This document shows positions 27,543 through 36,685 of a stretch of DNA of 64,000 nucleotides, piece after piece. Below the pieces are notes generated by a model. That model was given only the letters and a program-made list of their open reading frames with translations. It was not told the origin of the DNA and ran no database searches. The translations under genes and the position numbers were made by a program. Position 1 is the stretch's first letter. Every line of letters starts with the position of its first letter. Source of the stretch: Eubacterium sp. An11 (GTDB taxonomy: Bacteria > Bacillota > Clostridia > Lachnospirales > Lachnospiraceae); assembly GCF_002161065.1 (NCBI RefSeq), contig NZ_NFLV01000002.1, positions 124,001-188,000 of the forward strand, written 5' to 3'.

Positions 27543-28625
27543 TCAGTAATCCAAAGTAAAGTATAACGTCGTATACGGCGCCTCTCCTATGGTCTGCAAA
27601 TGTACGTATTTTGCGCCGCTGTATTCAAAAATGAATTGCAGATTTGCCTCCGAATATGTGGCTTCGTTGTAATCTCCCACCATCACCTGGACACTGTCCG
27701 GCGTATCATCCGCAAATATTTCCTTACATTTTGCTTCAAAAGCATCCATATTCTCACAATACAGATCATTCTTTCTGTAATATTGGTATTTTGTCCCTTC
27801 CGCCGGCACAAAATCCGCAGCCTCCCAGGCGTGGCTCTGCGCCATCTGCGTATCATTGAGATTAAAATAAGAATACAAAAGTCTGTCCGGGTCATCAGGT
27901 TCCGGATCATCCCAGGTCACATCCACGTGATACCATTGATCATCATCCAGACGGATCAGGTTCCACGCATGATTCTCCCCGTCTGCCGTCCCGGTGATCA
28001 GTTCACATTCCACGCCGCTCAGATCACAGAGCAGCTTCATGGCCTGAGCATAGCCGTTGCAGACCGCCTTTCCCTGTACCAGGGCGCCATAGGCATTGTA
28101 AGCGGTGCTGTCCTCAGAATCCACACCTTCCGGATATCCGTAAGCCACATTTTTCACCAGATAATCATGAATCTTTTTCTCTTTTTTGTAGGCTGACTTT
28201 TCTTTGGAAAGATCCGCAAGGATACCTTCACAGACCTTCTTAAGTTCCGCCGCCTGACTGCGTTCCTCCGGAATCTCCCCTCCATCGAGGAGCGCTTCCT
28301 CCACATAATAATTATCGCTGATATCGCAGGAAAGCGTCACATAGGAGCGGTCCAGCATCTTCACAGTCTTGATCTCATACTGCGTCACACTGCCATAAAA
28401 ACCGTCATGTTCCTGATTGAGCACATTCAAATCATCCTGCGAAAGTTCCTCCGTCACAAACGCGACCTCTTCTTTTCCCTCCTTTAAAGAATTCTCTACC
28501 TGTTGATACAACTCCTCGGCAGTATTGATCACCGATTCCCCGGAAGCCATAATTTCCCGTACTGTACTGCATCCGGAGAGGGTCAGCACCGCTGACACAC
28601 TCAACACCGCCAGAAATTTTTTCAT
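27543..28625 (-). CDS. lipoprotein with transglutaminase-like domain
   Basis: A 360-residue exported lipoprotein. Signal peptide and lipobox LTLSGC put the lipidated cysteine at about residue 19. The transglutaminase-like (papain-fold) domain occupies about residues 150-270 with the triad visible: Cys in GKAVCNGYAQAMKLL, His in GENHAWNLI and Asp in YHVDVTWDDPEPD. In bacteria such proteins act as cysteine proteases or cross-linkers on the surface; the substrate is unknown. ATG 28625 is preferred since the Shine-Dalgarno AAAGGG would abut the upstream in-frame ATG. Confidence 0.85.
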   Translation of the reverse strand: MKKFLAVLSVSAVLTLSGCSTVREIMASGESVINTAEELYQQVENSLKEGKEEVAFVTEELSQDDLNVLNQEHDGFYGSVTQYEIKTVKMLDRSYVTLSCDISDNYYVEEALLDGGEIPEERSQAAELKKVCEGILADLSKEKSAYKKEKKIHDYLVKNVAYGYPEGVDSEDSTAYNAYGALVQGKAVCNGYAQAMKLLCDLSGVECELITGTADGENHAWNLIRLDDDQWYHVDVTWDDPEPDDPDRLLYSYFNLNDTQMAQSHAWEAADFVPAEGTKYQYYRKNDLYCENMDAFEAKCKEIFADDTPDSVQVMVGDYNEATYSEANLQFIFEYSGAKYVHLQTIGEAPYTTLYFTLDY

Positions 28626-28637
28626 ATACATCCCTTT

Positions 28638-29021
28638 CTAATCCTCCACATATTCCTTCAGGAGACGGTCCGCCTTCTCCACATCCGACGGACGCAGAAT
28701 CATCTCGTCGCCTTTTCCGGTGGCAAAGGCATACATATATTCCAGATTGATACCTTCTCCGGCAAAAGCCACCAACATATCAGAGAGCGCGCCTGCCCGG
28801 GAAGGAATGCGGATCCGAAGCACATCCGTAAGTTCCACCTGATATTTGTGGCTGCGGAGAATTTCCGCCACCTGTTCCGGATTCGGAAGAATCAGCCGTG
28901 TCACGGTATCCGCCATACTCAGAGCTTCCACATTGATATTCTCCTTTCCAAGAATATCCATCACTTCTTTTAACTTGCCTTCTCGGTTCTCTACCCGAAC
29001 GGTAACCTGCTTTACAATCAT
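28638..29021 (-). CDS. tandem ACT-domain protein
   Basis: A 127-residue protein made of two ACT-like amino-acid-binding domains (about residues 1-65 and 68-125): VKQVTVRVENREGKLKEVMD and RIRIPSRAGALSDMLVAFAG are the two typical starts. It has no catalytic domain, so it is likely an amino-acid-sensing partner of another enzyme or regulator. It is not an IlvN: length and sequence differ. GGGAGGG lies before ATG 29021. It precedes the transglutaminase lipoprotein by 12 nt, but a functional link is not evident. Confidence 0.85.
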   Translation of the reverse strand: MIVKQVTVRVENREGKLKEVMDILGKENINVEALSMADTVTRLILPNPEQVAEILRSHKYQVELTDVLRIRIPSRAGALSDMLVAFAGEGINLEYMYAFATGKGDEMILRPSDVEKADRLLKEYVED

Positions 29022-29130
29022 GTCTTTCCCTCCCTGTACATATTTTATTATCATTTTACCAATTTTCCCAGGTAAACGCAACCATCAGCGCAGGGAGGCT
29101 TTTACATCATAAAAAGTTCCGCCAAAACTA

Positions 29131-29168
29131 AATCAGGAGATGCGGGATAAACCACGCATCTCCTGATT
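29131..29168. terminator. strong hairpin terminator between groL and the ACT gene
   Basis: A perfect 14-bp stem, AATCAGGAGATGCG against CGCATCTCCTGATT, with a 10-nt loop. T-rich tracts follow on both strands (TTTAGTTTT on the minus strand, TTATTTTATTT on the plus), so it probably ends the groESL transcript. Confidence 0.75.
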
Positions 29169-29265
29169 TTATTTTATTTATTTGTGTTTTCAGCCGCTGT
29201 CCGGGATTTTGTGACGAAAGCCAGATACTACGCGCCTTGCGCTCCCGCATCTGCCGGACTTTCGC

Positions 29266-29430
29266 ACTATTCAGCCATCCACTTCGGATTCGCAGCTATC
29301 GCTGCTTTTCCGCTGCTTACGCAGCTAAATCCTCAGTTTTGGCTAAGCGCCATATGCCTTTCAGAGCAAAAATGCTTCTGCAAGTAAACTTGCAACGCTA
29401 TTTTTCGCTCTGAAGGCGCATGGCTGAATA
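29266..29430. repeat. palindromic element with terminal inverted repeats (MITE/REP-like)
   Basis: The 12-bp arm CTATTCAGCCAT (29269-29280) is matched exactly by ATGGCTGAATAG (29419-29430). Inside are a long imperfect hairpin (about 29352-29413) in which CTTTCAGAGC faces GCTCTGAAGG and TTGCAAG-type arms form the tip, and a cluster of GCAGC/GCTGC palindromes (about 29318-29373). It sits 6 nt beyond the groL stop codon. No gene is evident in it. It looks like a dispersed non-coding repeat. Confidence 0.65.
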
Positions 29431-29436
29431 GTTACA

Positions 29437-31367
<1,931 letters not shown>

Positions 31368-31414
31368 AATAATGCCTCCTATACAAATTCTTCTATTGTT
31401 ATCTTTTTTGATTG

Positions 31415-31441
31415 TTAGCACTCAATTTTGATGAGTGCTAA
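31415..31441 (-). promoter_or_regulatory. CIRCE operator (HrcA binding site) of groESL
   Basis: Exact consensus: TTAGCACTC (31415-31423), 9-nt spacer, GAGTGCTAA (31433-31441). It lies just downstream of the predicted -10, where HrcA binding would block transcription. Confidence 0.97.
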
Positions 31442-31453
31442 TTGCTAATACAT

Positions 31454-31482
31454 ATAATAGATTTTTTCCCTTATAATTGCAA
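31454..31482 (-). promoter_or_regulatory. sigma-A promoter of groESL
   Basis: On the minus strand TTGCAA (31477-31482), 17 nt, TATTAT (31454-31459). The CIRCE element starts 12 nt downstream. Confidence 0.75.
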
Positions 31483-31594
31483 ACGGTAAAAAGCTCTATT
31501 TTTCTGTATATTTTTAAATATATTTTATTATCTCTTTTTTTCTCTTGTTTTCTCATTTTATCTTTATTTTTCTGTTTTGTCAGATATTTTGGCA

Positions 31595-31625
31595 AAGAAA
31601 AGGAAGGACCAGACGATCCTTCCTT
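31595..31625 (-). terminator. intrinsic terminator after the zinc-ribbon gene
   Basis: On the minus strand AAGGAAGGA pairs with TCCTTCCTT (8-nt loop), followed by TTCTTT. It begins right at the stop codon of the gene ending at 31630. Confidence 0.6.
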
Positions 31626-31629
31626 CTCT

Positions 31630-31851
31630 TTATTCTGTACATTTACAGTCAATCGTAATCACATCACAGGCCGGACAATACCATGCCGGCTGTTTTTTCA
31701 TATCAAAAAAATGCTGTTTCCCCAGGCGAAACCCCTCTTCCTTTTCTCCTGTATACCTCATCTTACTCTTACCGTATGCGGGAATCCATTCGATAGCAGG
31801 AGTTGGAATGTACCCTTTAAGCATTTCCCGGCCACAATAACCACATTTCAT
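31630..31851 (-). CDS. small zinc-ribbon protein (DUF6487-like)
   Basis: A 73-residue protein with two CxxC knuckles, CGYCGREM at the N-terminus and CPACDVITIDCKC at the C-terminus, which together can bind one zinc. Between them lie aromatic strands (IEWIPAYGKSK). It resembles the DUF6487 family, whose function is unknown. ATG 31851 has GGGGAG upstream. It lies next to groESL but on its own transcript, ended by a hairpin. Confidence 0.75.
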   Translation of the reverse strand: MKCGYCGREMLKGYIPTPAIEWIPAYGKSKMRYTGEKEEGFRLGKQHFFDMKKQPAWYCPACDVITIDCKCTE

Positions 31852-31887
31852 TGCTGCTCCCCTCAAAGCACACCCTTTCTTTCTACC

Positions 31888-33027
31888 TCATTTTTCTACC
31901 AGACAAAAATTCACCACATGATTATCCACATCGTTCTCATAATCATAATAATCTAGTAAGATGGGGTTCAGTTCATTGGTTACGCAGTCATAATAAAAGA
32001 GTCCCGAATCGCCATTCCAATTATCACCCTTTATGTAATAACTTTTCCCTTCGTCTACCGTTATCATACTCCTCACATATTTCATATTAGGAAAAGGAGA
32101 TTCTATCTCTTTGCAGGTTTGTTTTTCGTAATCAATCATATAATATTTGTATTCTGACTCTACCCCCTTTTTCTTTTCATTGACATCGAACCTCTCTACG
32201 ACCATTACTGTATGGTCTGTAATCTGAACCGCAGCCTGAATATCGCTTTTCAACAAAGACTTCACTTCAATCACAAAATCCCCTTTTACATTAAAATCCT
32301 TATCCACCAGTGAAATATGGTATTTTAAAGGTTTCTTGCCACTTCTGACTTTCAAGTTATACAACGCCTTTTCCTTGCAGCTTACATTGACAAATGTTCC
32401 ATATTTAAAATTATAATTTAACGCAATCGGTTGCGTTTCATATGGAAAATCCTCATAACCATCTTCATTCAAAATTTTGTTATACAAATAGGTAAACTGT
32501 CCCGAATTCAGATCAAACATGGCAGTTCCTATCGCGTGCACTGGAACAGTTGTCACCAATAATTTATTATCTATGGGAACAATATCATTGTAGGCACAAT
32601 TTTCTTCCTCCAGGCATATCGATTTTTTGGTTTCCAAATTATATTCATGTAAGCGATCTACCTGCCTTACATCTCGTCCCACCATCTTGCTATAATACAC
32701 TTTATTCTTAGACAAATCTGTTACCCCAAGAGCATAGCCAGAATCATAAGGAATCTTCGCACGGTTCGTCAACTCACCCGTTGCCAGATCATATGTATAC
32801 ATATTCATCATCCGCCCTGAAGCCACGGAATCATCACTGGTAGTATAGTTAATAGACAAATATCCATTGTCTATCAAAACATTTCTCTCTTCCTTCTGTT
32901 TTTCCTCAGTGTTACTTTCCGGTTGCATTTTTTCTGAATTTCCGCCCATATCACAACCAACACACAATAGCAAAAGCACAAGAATAGCAAAAGTCAGTTT
33001 AAAACAATTTTTCATTTTACATACCAT
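31888..33027 (-). CDS. lipoprotein of unknown function (beta-propeller-like repeats)
   Basis: A 379-residue exported lipoprotein that I cannot assign. The signal peptide ends in a lipobox LLLCVGC with the cysteine near residue 25, then an acidic, Gln-rich linker. The rest has recurring strand patterns such as YTYDLATGELTNR, HEYNLETKKSI and MFDLNSGQFTYLYN. These resemble the blades of a beta-propeller that displays status-like values, but no catalytic motif is visible. GGAGG lies 10 nt before the ATG. Codon use is AT-rich, like its neighbours to 36.7 kb. It follows the RlpA-like gene on the same strand after 106 nt. Confidence 0.65.
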   Translation of the reverse strand: MVCKMKNCFKLTFAILVLLLLCVGCDMGGNSEKMQPESNTEEKQKEERNVLIDNGYLSINYTTSDDSVASGRMMNMYTYDLATGELTNRAKIPYDSGYALGVTDLSKNKVYYSKMVGRDVRQVDRLHEYNLETKKSICLEEENCAYNDIVPIDNKLLVTTVPVHAIGTAMFDLNSGQFTYLYNKILNEDGYEDFPYETQPIALNYNFKYGTFVNVSCKEKALYNLKVRSGKKPLKYHISLVDKDFNVKGDFVIEVKSLLKSDIQAAVQITDHTVMVVERFDVNEKKKGVESEYKYYMIDYEKQTCKEIESPFPNMKYVRSMITVDEGKSYYIKGDNWNGDSGLFYYDCVTNELNPILLDYYDYENDVDNHVVNFCLVEK

Positions 33028-33079
33028 TTTTTATTATCCTCCAAAACAATATATATTAATATTCTCATTCATATAGTAT

Positions 33080-33127
33080 TGGCAGGAAATAAACACTATT
33101 GTATTAACAAATGTCCTTTTCCTGCCA
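33080..33127. repeat. 10-bp inverted repeat between the RlpA-like gene and the lipoprotein gene
   Basis: TGGCAGGAAA (33080-33089) is matched exactly by TTTCCTGCCA (33118-33127) across 28 nt. No T-run follows on the minus strand. It could be a weak terminator or an operator of the lipoprotein gene. Confidence 0.5.
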
Positions 33128-33133
33128 TATAGA

Positions 33134-33877
33134 TTATTGCACAGTATATGAATGTACTATCTTTCCGTTATCTACGCTATCTTTAACACCTCCAACTGTC
33201 AGGCCACAGATTCCTTTGTTGGACCATGTACCATCTTCAAAAATATCTAAAATAGCGTTTGGAAGTTCCCCACAATCTTCTTTTTTAAATGTTTTTACTT
33301 TATTATTTTTTAAATTTTTTGCCTTTACTTTTACTCCAGTTGGAACATCATCACCTTTCCATTTTGTAGCACAATCTCCCATTTTTAAATAATATGGTTT
33401 TCCATTTACATTGTGATCGCCTTTAAACTTTGTCTTACTCGGCTCATCCGGCTTTCCATAGTAAGTGATTTGTCCCTTTCCAACAACTTTATCTGCTTTA
33501 AAGTTCAAAAAACATTTACCATACTCCCATTTACCTGATCCCTTTTTTCTGACTCCAGTATTATTATAAGTGGTAATCGGAGGACTTAATTGATAACCCC
33601 CATCTCCATCAGGATAATACACATTTCTTAATAATCCTTCATCATCATAAACCGCTTTCATTCCCGGAAAAGGCTCAACATCGCTAATCTCCTGCTTGGA
33701 GTTATCTGCTTCTCCTCCTTTCTCACATTGATAATTCAATTCATTATCATAAATAATCACAGAATCTGGCTGCATATAGTTCGGAACATTTTTTATATCA
33801 GCCGCCTGTATTCTCATAGAAAACGACAAGACAAAACTTCCAATCAATCCGAATAACATCCTCTTTTTTAATATCAT
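33134..33877 (-). CDS. exported protein with RlpA-like double-psi beta-barrel (putative), BlaI-type operator upstream
   Basis: A 247-residue secreted protein. The signal peptide has a cleavage site near residue 25 (RIQA-AD). Residues 136-213 follow the pattern of RlpA/expansin double-psi barrels: ITYYG in place of SWYG, then DCATKW, VPTGVKVKAKNLKNNK (compare PLGTRVRVTNL-NG in RlpA) and DCGELPNAILDI where RlpA has the DRG and IDLS motifs. The catalytic Asp may be present as D201, but similarity is weak and the fold is inferred. Cysteines (C51, C122, C169, C202, C224) could form disulfides. It has its own promoter overlapped by a perfect dyad related to the blaI operator, so it is probably BlaI-controlled. 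Confidence 0.65.
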   Translation of the reverse strand: MILKKRMLFGLIGSFVLSFSMRIQAADIKNVPNYMQPDSVIIYDNELNYQCEKGGEADNSKQEISDVEPFPGMKAVYDDEGLLRNVYYPDGDGGYQLSPPITTYNNTGVRKKGSGKWEYGKCFLNFKADKVVGKGQITYYGKPDEPSKTKFKGDHNVNGKPYYLKMGDCATKWKGDDVPTGVKVKAKNLKNNKVKTFKKEDCGELPNAILDIFEDGTWSNKGICGLTVGGVKDSVDNGKIVHSYTVQ

Positions 33878-34019
33878 TCAACACACATCCTTTCACGATT
33901 CTTCGCTCAAACCTTGCTACTGCATAATTCTTACTGCTTTTCAGTTCGAATTGCAATACATCTTATAAATCCCTATCATTTTTCATATCATCATCCCTCT
34001 CTTCGCTCTTATGTATTAC

Positions 34020-34044
34020 TTGTACTAATTATATTGTAGTACAA
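34020..34044. promoter_or_regulatory. perfect dyad, candidate BlaI-family operator of the RlpA-like gene
   Basis: TTGTACTA (34020-34027) and TAGTACAA (34037-34044) are exact inverted 8-bp arms around 9 nt. The site overlaps the -10 of the promoter for the gene at 33134-33877. Half-sites of the TACTACA/TGTAGTA type are known for BlaI/MecI repressors. Related sites lie upstream of blaI and of the gene at 36686. Confidence 0.7.
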
Positions 34045-34061
34045 TCATTTTTCATCGTCAA
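34033..34061 (-). promoter_or_regulatory. predicted promoter of the RlpA-like gene
   Basis: On the minus strand TTGACG (34056-34061), 17 nt, TACAAT (34033-34038); the -10 lies inside the operator dyad. Confidence 0.55.
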
Positions 34062-34062
34062 G

Positions 34063-34097
34063 AAAAAAAGATATGACTACTACGCCATATCTTTTTT
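34063..34097 (-). terminator. intrinsic terminator after the BlaR1-like gene
   Basis: AAAAAAGATATG and CATATCTTTTTT form a 12-bp stem with a 10-nt loop, ending in T-runs on either strand. It separates the blaI-blaR1 unit from the RlpA-like gene. Confidence 0.75.
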
Positions 34098-34131
34098 GCA
34101 TCTGATTTTTGTTATATTGTTTATAATTGAT

Positions 34132-35454
34132 TCAGTGCGGGCATTTCTTCCGCTTCGTCACGGACAAAACTTCTTTTTTCACAATTGCTCCGCAGTTTTT
34201 ACATTTTGTAATTTCAATCTCCTTCACCTTGCAGCCGCCGTTATCCAGTCGGATATGTTTCACCTTCTTGTATTTTTCTGTTCTGCTGTGGCTGCAATTT
34301 GTGTATGGCTGTACATTTCTTTCTTCCACGCCCGAAACAGGATTTCCATCTTCATCAAAATACAGTATGTCGCTGTGGCTGAAATCATAATTAAGATCGG
34401 TGTCTAACTCCATTTCTTTCATCTCAAATTCATTGAGATAATATCCATTTTCTTCCATCGGATCCAGATCTTCATACGGCGGCATATAAGCAAACACTGA
34501 CAGGCTGCTCAAACAGAGTACCAGAACGCCGACGGTCAGTACAGCCATTCTTTTCTTTTTACCTCCGTATAATATAAAACGGATTCTTTCCTTCATTTTC
34601 TTTCCTCTTTCCGACAGATAATTGACAGGCGCACCGGCTTTTTTATCCACCGCTTCCCACACAAGAAACATGGCGTAGTCTTTTTTCTCCTCCATGCTCC
34701 TGCCTTCCATACATTTCTCATCACAATAATATTCACTCATTTTGCCGTACTGACAGAGTAAATACCAGGCAAACGGATTATACCAGTGAAGAATACACAC
34801 AAGGATGCACAGCAGCTTCCAGAAAATGTCTCTGTGCCGGATGTGCGTCATCTCGTGAAAATGGATCCATTCCATCTCTGATTCCTCATATTCGCGGTCA
34901 GGAAGCAGGATACCCGGCCGCAGCCAGCCGATGGTACAGGGGCCGTTCACCTTGTCATTTTTATATATTTTGACCGTCCTTTCCCGCCACAATCGATTCT
35001 TCCTGTTTTCCTTCCGGTCCTGCACAGCCGGGCCTCTTCCTGAAACTTCCCGCTCCACGCTGTGTCGCATGATCTTCCGCTTCATATACAAATACCAGAA
35101 CAGATAGATCAGCAGCCCTGCCGCAACGATAACAAACCAGAGAATCCACAGATAAAAATATTTCTCAGAAATAATATAATAAAATCCGTCGCCCGAGCGA
35201 ATACTCACAAAAGAATACCCGAACAGCTTCTTCATAAGCACGTCCCAGTAAAGCTGAATGTCGAAAACTTCTATCCATGACACCGGAAGATAAAATTTAA
35301 AATATTGAAACGGACACAGAAAAAACAGGACAGCCAGCCGAAGCATATACACGTAATACCGCGCCCTGATTTTCTCCCCATATATTTTTTTCACAAACAT
35401 ATACCCCAGCACCGGAAATGTACCAGCCAGAGTCATCGCCATCTGCAACGCCAT
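34132..35454 (-). CDS. BlaR1/MecR1-like M56 membrane metalloprotease with Cys/His-rich extracellular tail
   Basis: A 440-residue sensor-protease expected to cleave its partner repressor BlaI when it senses a signal outside the cell. It has membrane segments at about 6-22, 35-52, 100-122 and 302-322. The M56 domain has HEMTH at 200-204 and EYYCDE (third zinc ligand E241). Classical BlaR1 ends in a penicillin-binding sensor of about 250 residues; here only 118 residues follow the last membrane segment. They end in a CSH / C / CKNC / CPH pattern (C387, H389, C408, C418, C421, C438, H440) that could bind zinc or sense thiol state. It lies downstream of blaI and of a small membrane protein gene. 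Good ribosome-binding site GAGAGGAAAG. Confidence 0.85.
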   Translation of the reverse strand: MALQMAMTLAGTFPVLGYMFVKKIYGEKIRARYYVYMLRLAVLFFLCPFQYFKFYLPVSWIEVFDIQLYWDVLMKKLFGYSFVSIRSGDGFYYIISEKYFYLWILWFVIVAAGLLIYLFWYLYMKRKIMRHSVEREVSGRGPAVQDRKENRKNRLWRERTVKIYKNDKVNGPCTIGWLRPGILLPDREYEESEMEWIHFHEMTHIRHRDIFWKLLCILVCILHWYNPFAWYLLCQYGKMSEYYCDEKCMEGRSMEEKKDYAMFLVWEAVDKKAGAPVNYLSERGKKMKERIRFILYGGKKKRMAVLTVGVLVLCLSSLSVFAYMPPYEDLDPMEENGYYLNEFEMKEMELDTDLNYDFSHSDILYFDEDGNPVSGVEERNVQPYTNCSHSRTEKYKKVKHIRLDNGGCKVKEIEITKCKNCGAIVKKEVLSVTKRKKCPH

Positions 35455-35592
35455 ACTTTCCTCTCTCTTTCGTACAAAATAGTTTCAGCGTACTGCCTTC
35501 TCTTGCGAAACGATACAGATACGACAGCGCGCTAATACTGAAAGTATAGCATTAATCCCCCGAAACTTGATCACAAAAACGAAAACAATCTC

Positions 35593-35907
35593 TTACGATT
35601 TTATGAATTGTTTCCAATTCTTAAAAGAAAGCAGAAGATCGAGAACCACAGCGCATAGCAGGATGTATTGTGGAAAGATTTCTATTCCCAAATATCCTTT
35701 ATGGAACAAACATTCCCAAAAATATAGCAAACCATACCCCTTATCCATATAAATACACACCCACGGAAGTGCTATTCCAAATTCATAGATGAACGGAGTA
35801 TCAGGATGTATAACCGGTGAAGATTTTTGTATAAAACTACCCAGGATGAGAAGTATGCTAAATAACAAAATCCGTTTTAAAGAAAACAACTTTTTTAATT
35901 TATTCAT
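35593..35907 (-). CDS. small membrane protein of unknown function between blaI and the BlaR1-like gene
   Basis: About 104 residues: a basic start (MNKLKKLFSLKR), a membrane segment at about 13-28, an outside loop and a second hydrophobic stretch at about 75-95, ending KNWKQFIKS. I do not recognise the family. Start choice is uncertain (ATG 35907 or GTG 35940; Shine-Dalgarno weak). Its position inside the blaI/blaR1 unit hints at a partner of the sensor, but it may be a decayed gene: a near copy of its last 22 nt occurs at 36127-36148. Confidence 0.45.
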   Translation of the reverse strand: MNKLKKLFSLKRILLFSILLILGSFIQKSSPVIHPDTPFIYEFGIALPWVCIYMDKGYGLLYFWECLFHKGYLGIEIFPQYILLCAVVLDLLLSFKNWKQFIKS

Positions 35908-35940
35908 ATTGATTATTTTCTTGATCCTTTCTGACTCCAC

Positions 35941-36183
35941 GTGTAGCTAAGAGGAATTTGTACTCCTGTCAGCCAAGATTTAATTTTATCAAAGTTCCCC
36001 TTTTTACCATCGATAATAAAAAGAAATTTTTTGCAAAATACAAACGTAGCACCGAGACAAAAAAACAATATTTACTATTTGGCGTGTTTTCATCTGATAT
36101 TACCTTCTGCAGAAAAGCAACAAAAAATCTCTTACAATTTTGTGAATAAACAGCATTGTAAGCGATTATCTTCATACATAGTA
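35941..36183. other. AT-rich gap between blaI and the small membrane protein gene
   Basis: No convincing gene. A short open stretch on the minus strand ends near 35918 with protein-like composition (DKIKSWLTGVQIPLSYTW) but has no start. A 22-nt near repeat of the 3' end of the downstream gene lies at 36127-36148. It may be the remnant of a deleted gene. Confidence 0.4.
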
Positions 36184-36555
36184 TTACATTTTCTGAATAT
36201 ACTCCATCAGTTCCTGCTCGTCAGCGTCTGAGATGCTGTCGTTTCCGGTCAGCGCCGCGATAAAGTGGGAGATTTTACCGTCATAGCCGTTCTCCAACAC
36301 TTCTTTCGCCTTCTCCTGCTCGTACTGCTTCCGGTCCAGCCGGTAACGATAATAGGCTTTTCTTCCTTCCATCCGGCGTTTTAAAAGGCCCTTATCCAGA
36401 AGCCGGCTTAAAAATGTATTAAGGGTCTGCTTCTTCCACTCTTTGCCGCCGTCTTCATTAAAATGCTGCATTAATTCTTTGAAATCGTATTCTTTCTGCG
36501 CGTCCCAGAAAAATTCCATAATTTCATGCTCTGTCTGACTTAATCTTGTTCTCAA
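36184..36555 (-). CDS. blaI: BlaI/MecI-family transcriptional repressor
   Basis: A 123-residue winged-helix repressor: MRTRLSQTEHEIMEFFWDAQ is the typical family start, KQTLNTFLSRLLDKGLLKRR the recognition helix and wing, and the C-terminus a dimerisation helix that BlaR1-like proteases cut. It probably represses its own promoter through the site at 36574-36594, as well as other promoters of the block. It is not evidence of beta-lactam resistance: no beta-lactamase or PBP gene is nearby. Confidence 0.9.
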   Translation of the reverse strand: MRTRLSQTEHEIMEFFWDAQKEYDFKELMQHFNEDGGKEWKKQTLNTFLSRLLDKGLLKRRMEGRKAYYRYRLDRKQYEQEKAKEVLENGYDGKISHFIAALTGNDSISDADEQELMEYIQKM

Positions 36556-36573
36556 ATGCGCACCCTCTCTTCA

Positions 36574-36594
36574 TATTACAATTTATTAGTACTA
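36574..36594. promoter_or_regulatory. candidate BlaI operator upstream of blaI (autoregulation)
   Basis: Plus strand TATTACAATT (36574-36583), then TA, then TTAGTACTA. Compared with the dyad at 34020-34044 it shares TA-Y-TACAAT, a 3-5 nt AT spacer and TTAGTAC. It lies between the predicted -10 and the blaI ribosome-binding site. Confidence 0.6.
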
Positions 36595-36603
36595 TTATAA
36601 TAT

Positions 36604-36632
36604 ATAATAACATTTCCACTTTTTAATTTCAA
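36604..36632 (-). promoter_or_regulatory. predicted promoter of blaI
   Basis: On the minus strand TTGAAA (36627-36632), 17 nt, TATTAT (36604-36609). The operator lies immediately downstream. Confidence 0.55.
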
Positions 36633-36685
36633 CAAAATTTTTTAAAGCTTTCCCCTTTTTTGCCGTTTATCCCCGGTAAAAAAGC

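Noticed and set aside
28638-29021. Tandem ACT protein as the missing IlvN
   Set aside because: It is two ACT units of a different type without the IlvN C-terminal domain, and it lies 25 kb away from ilvB.
36184-36555. Reading the BlaI/BlaR1-like pair as a beta-lactam resistance locus
   Set aside because: No beta-lactamase or PBP2a gene is present, and the sensor lacks the penicillin-binding domain.
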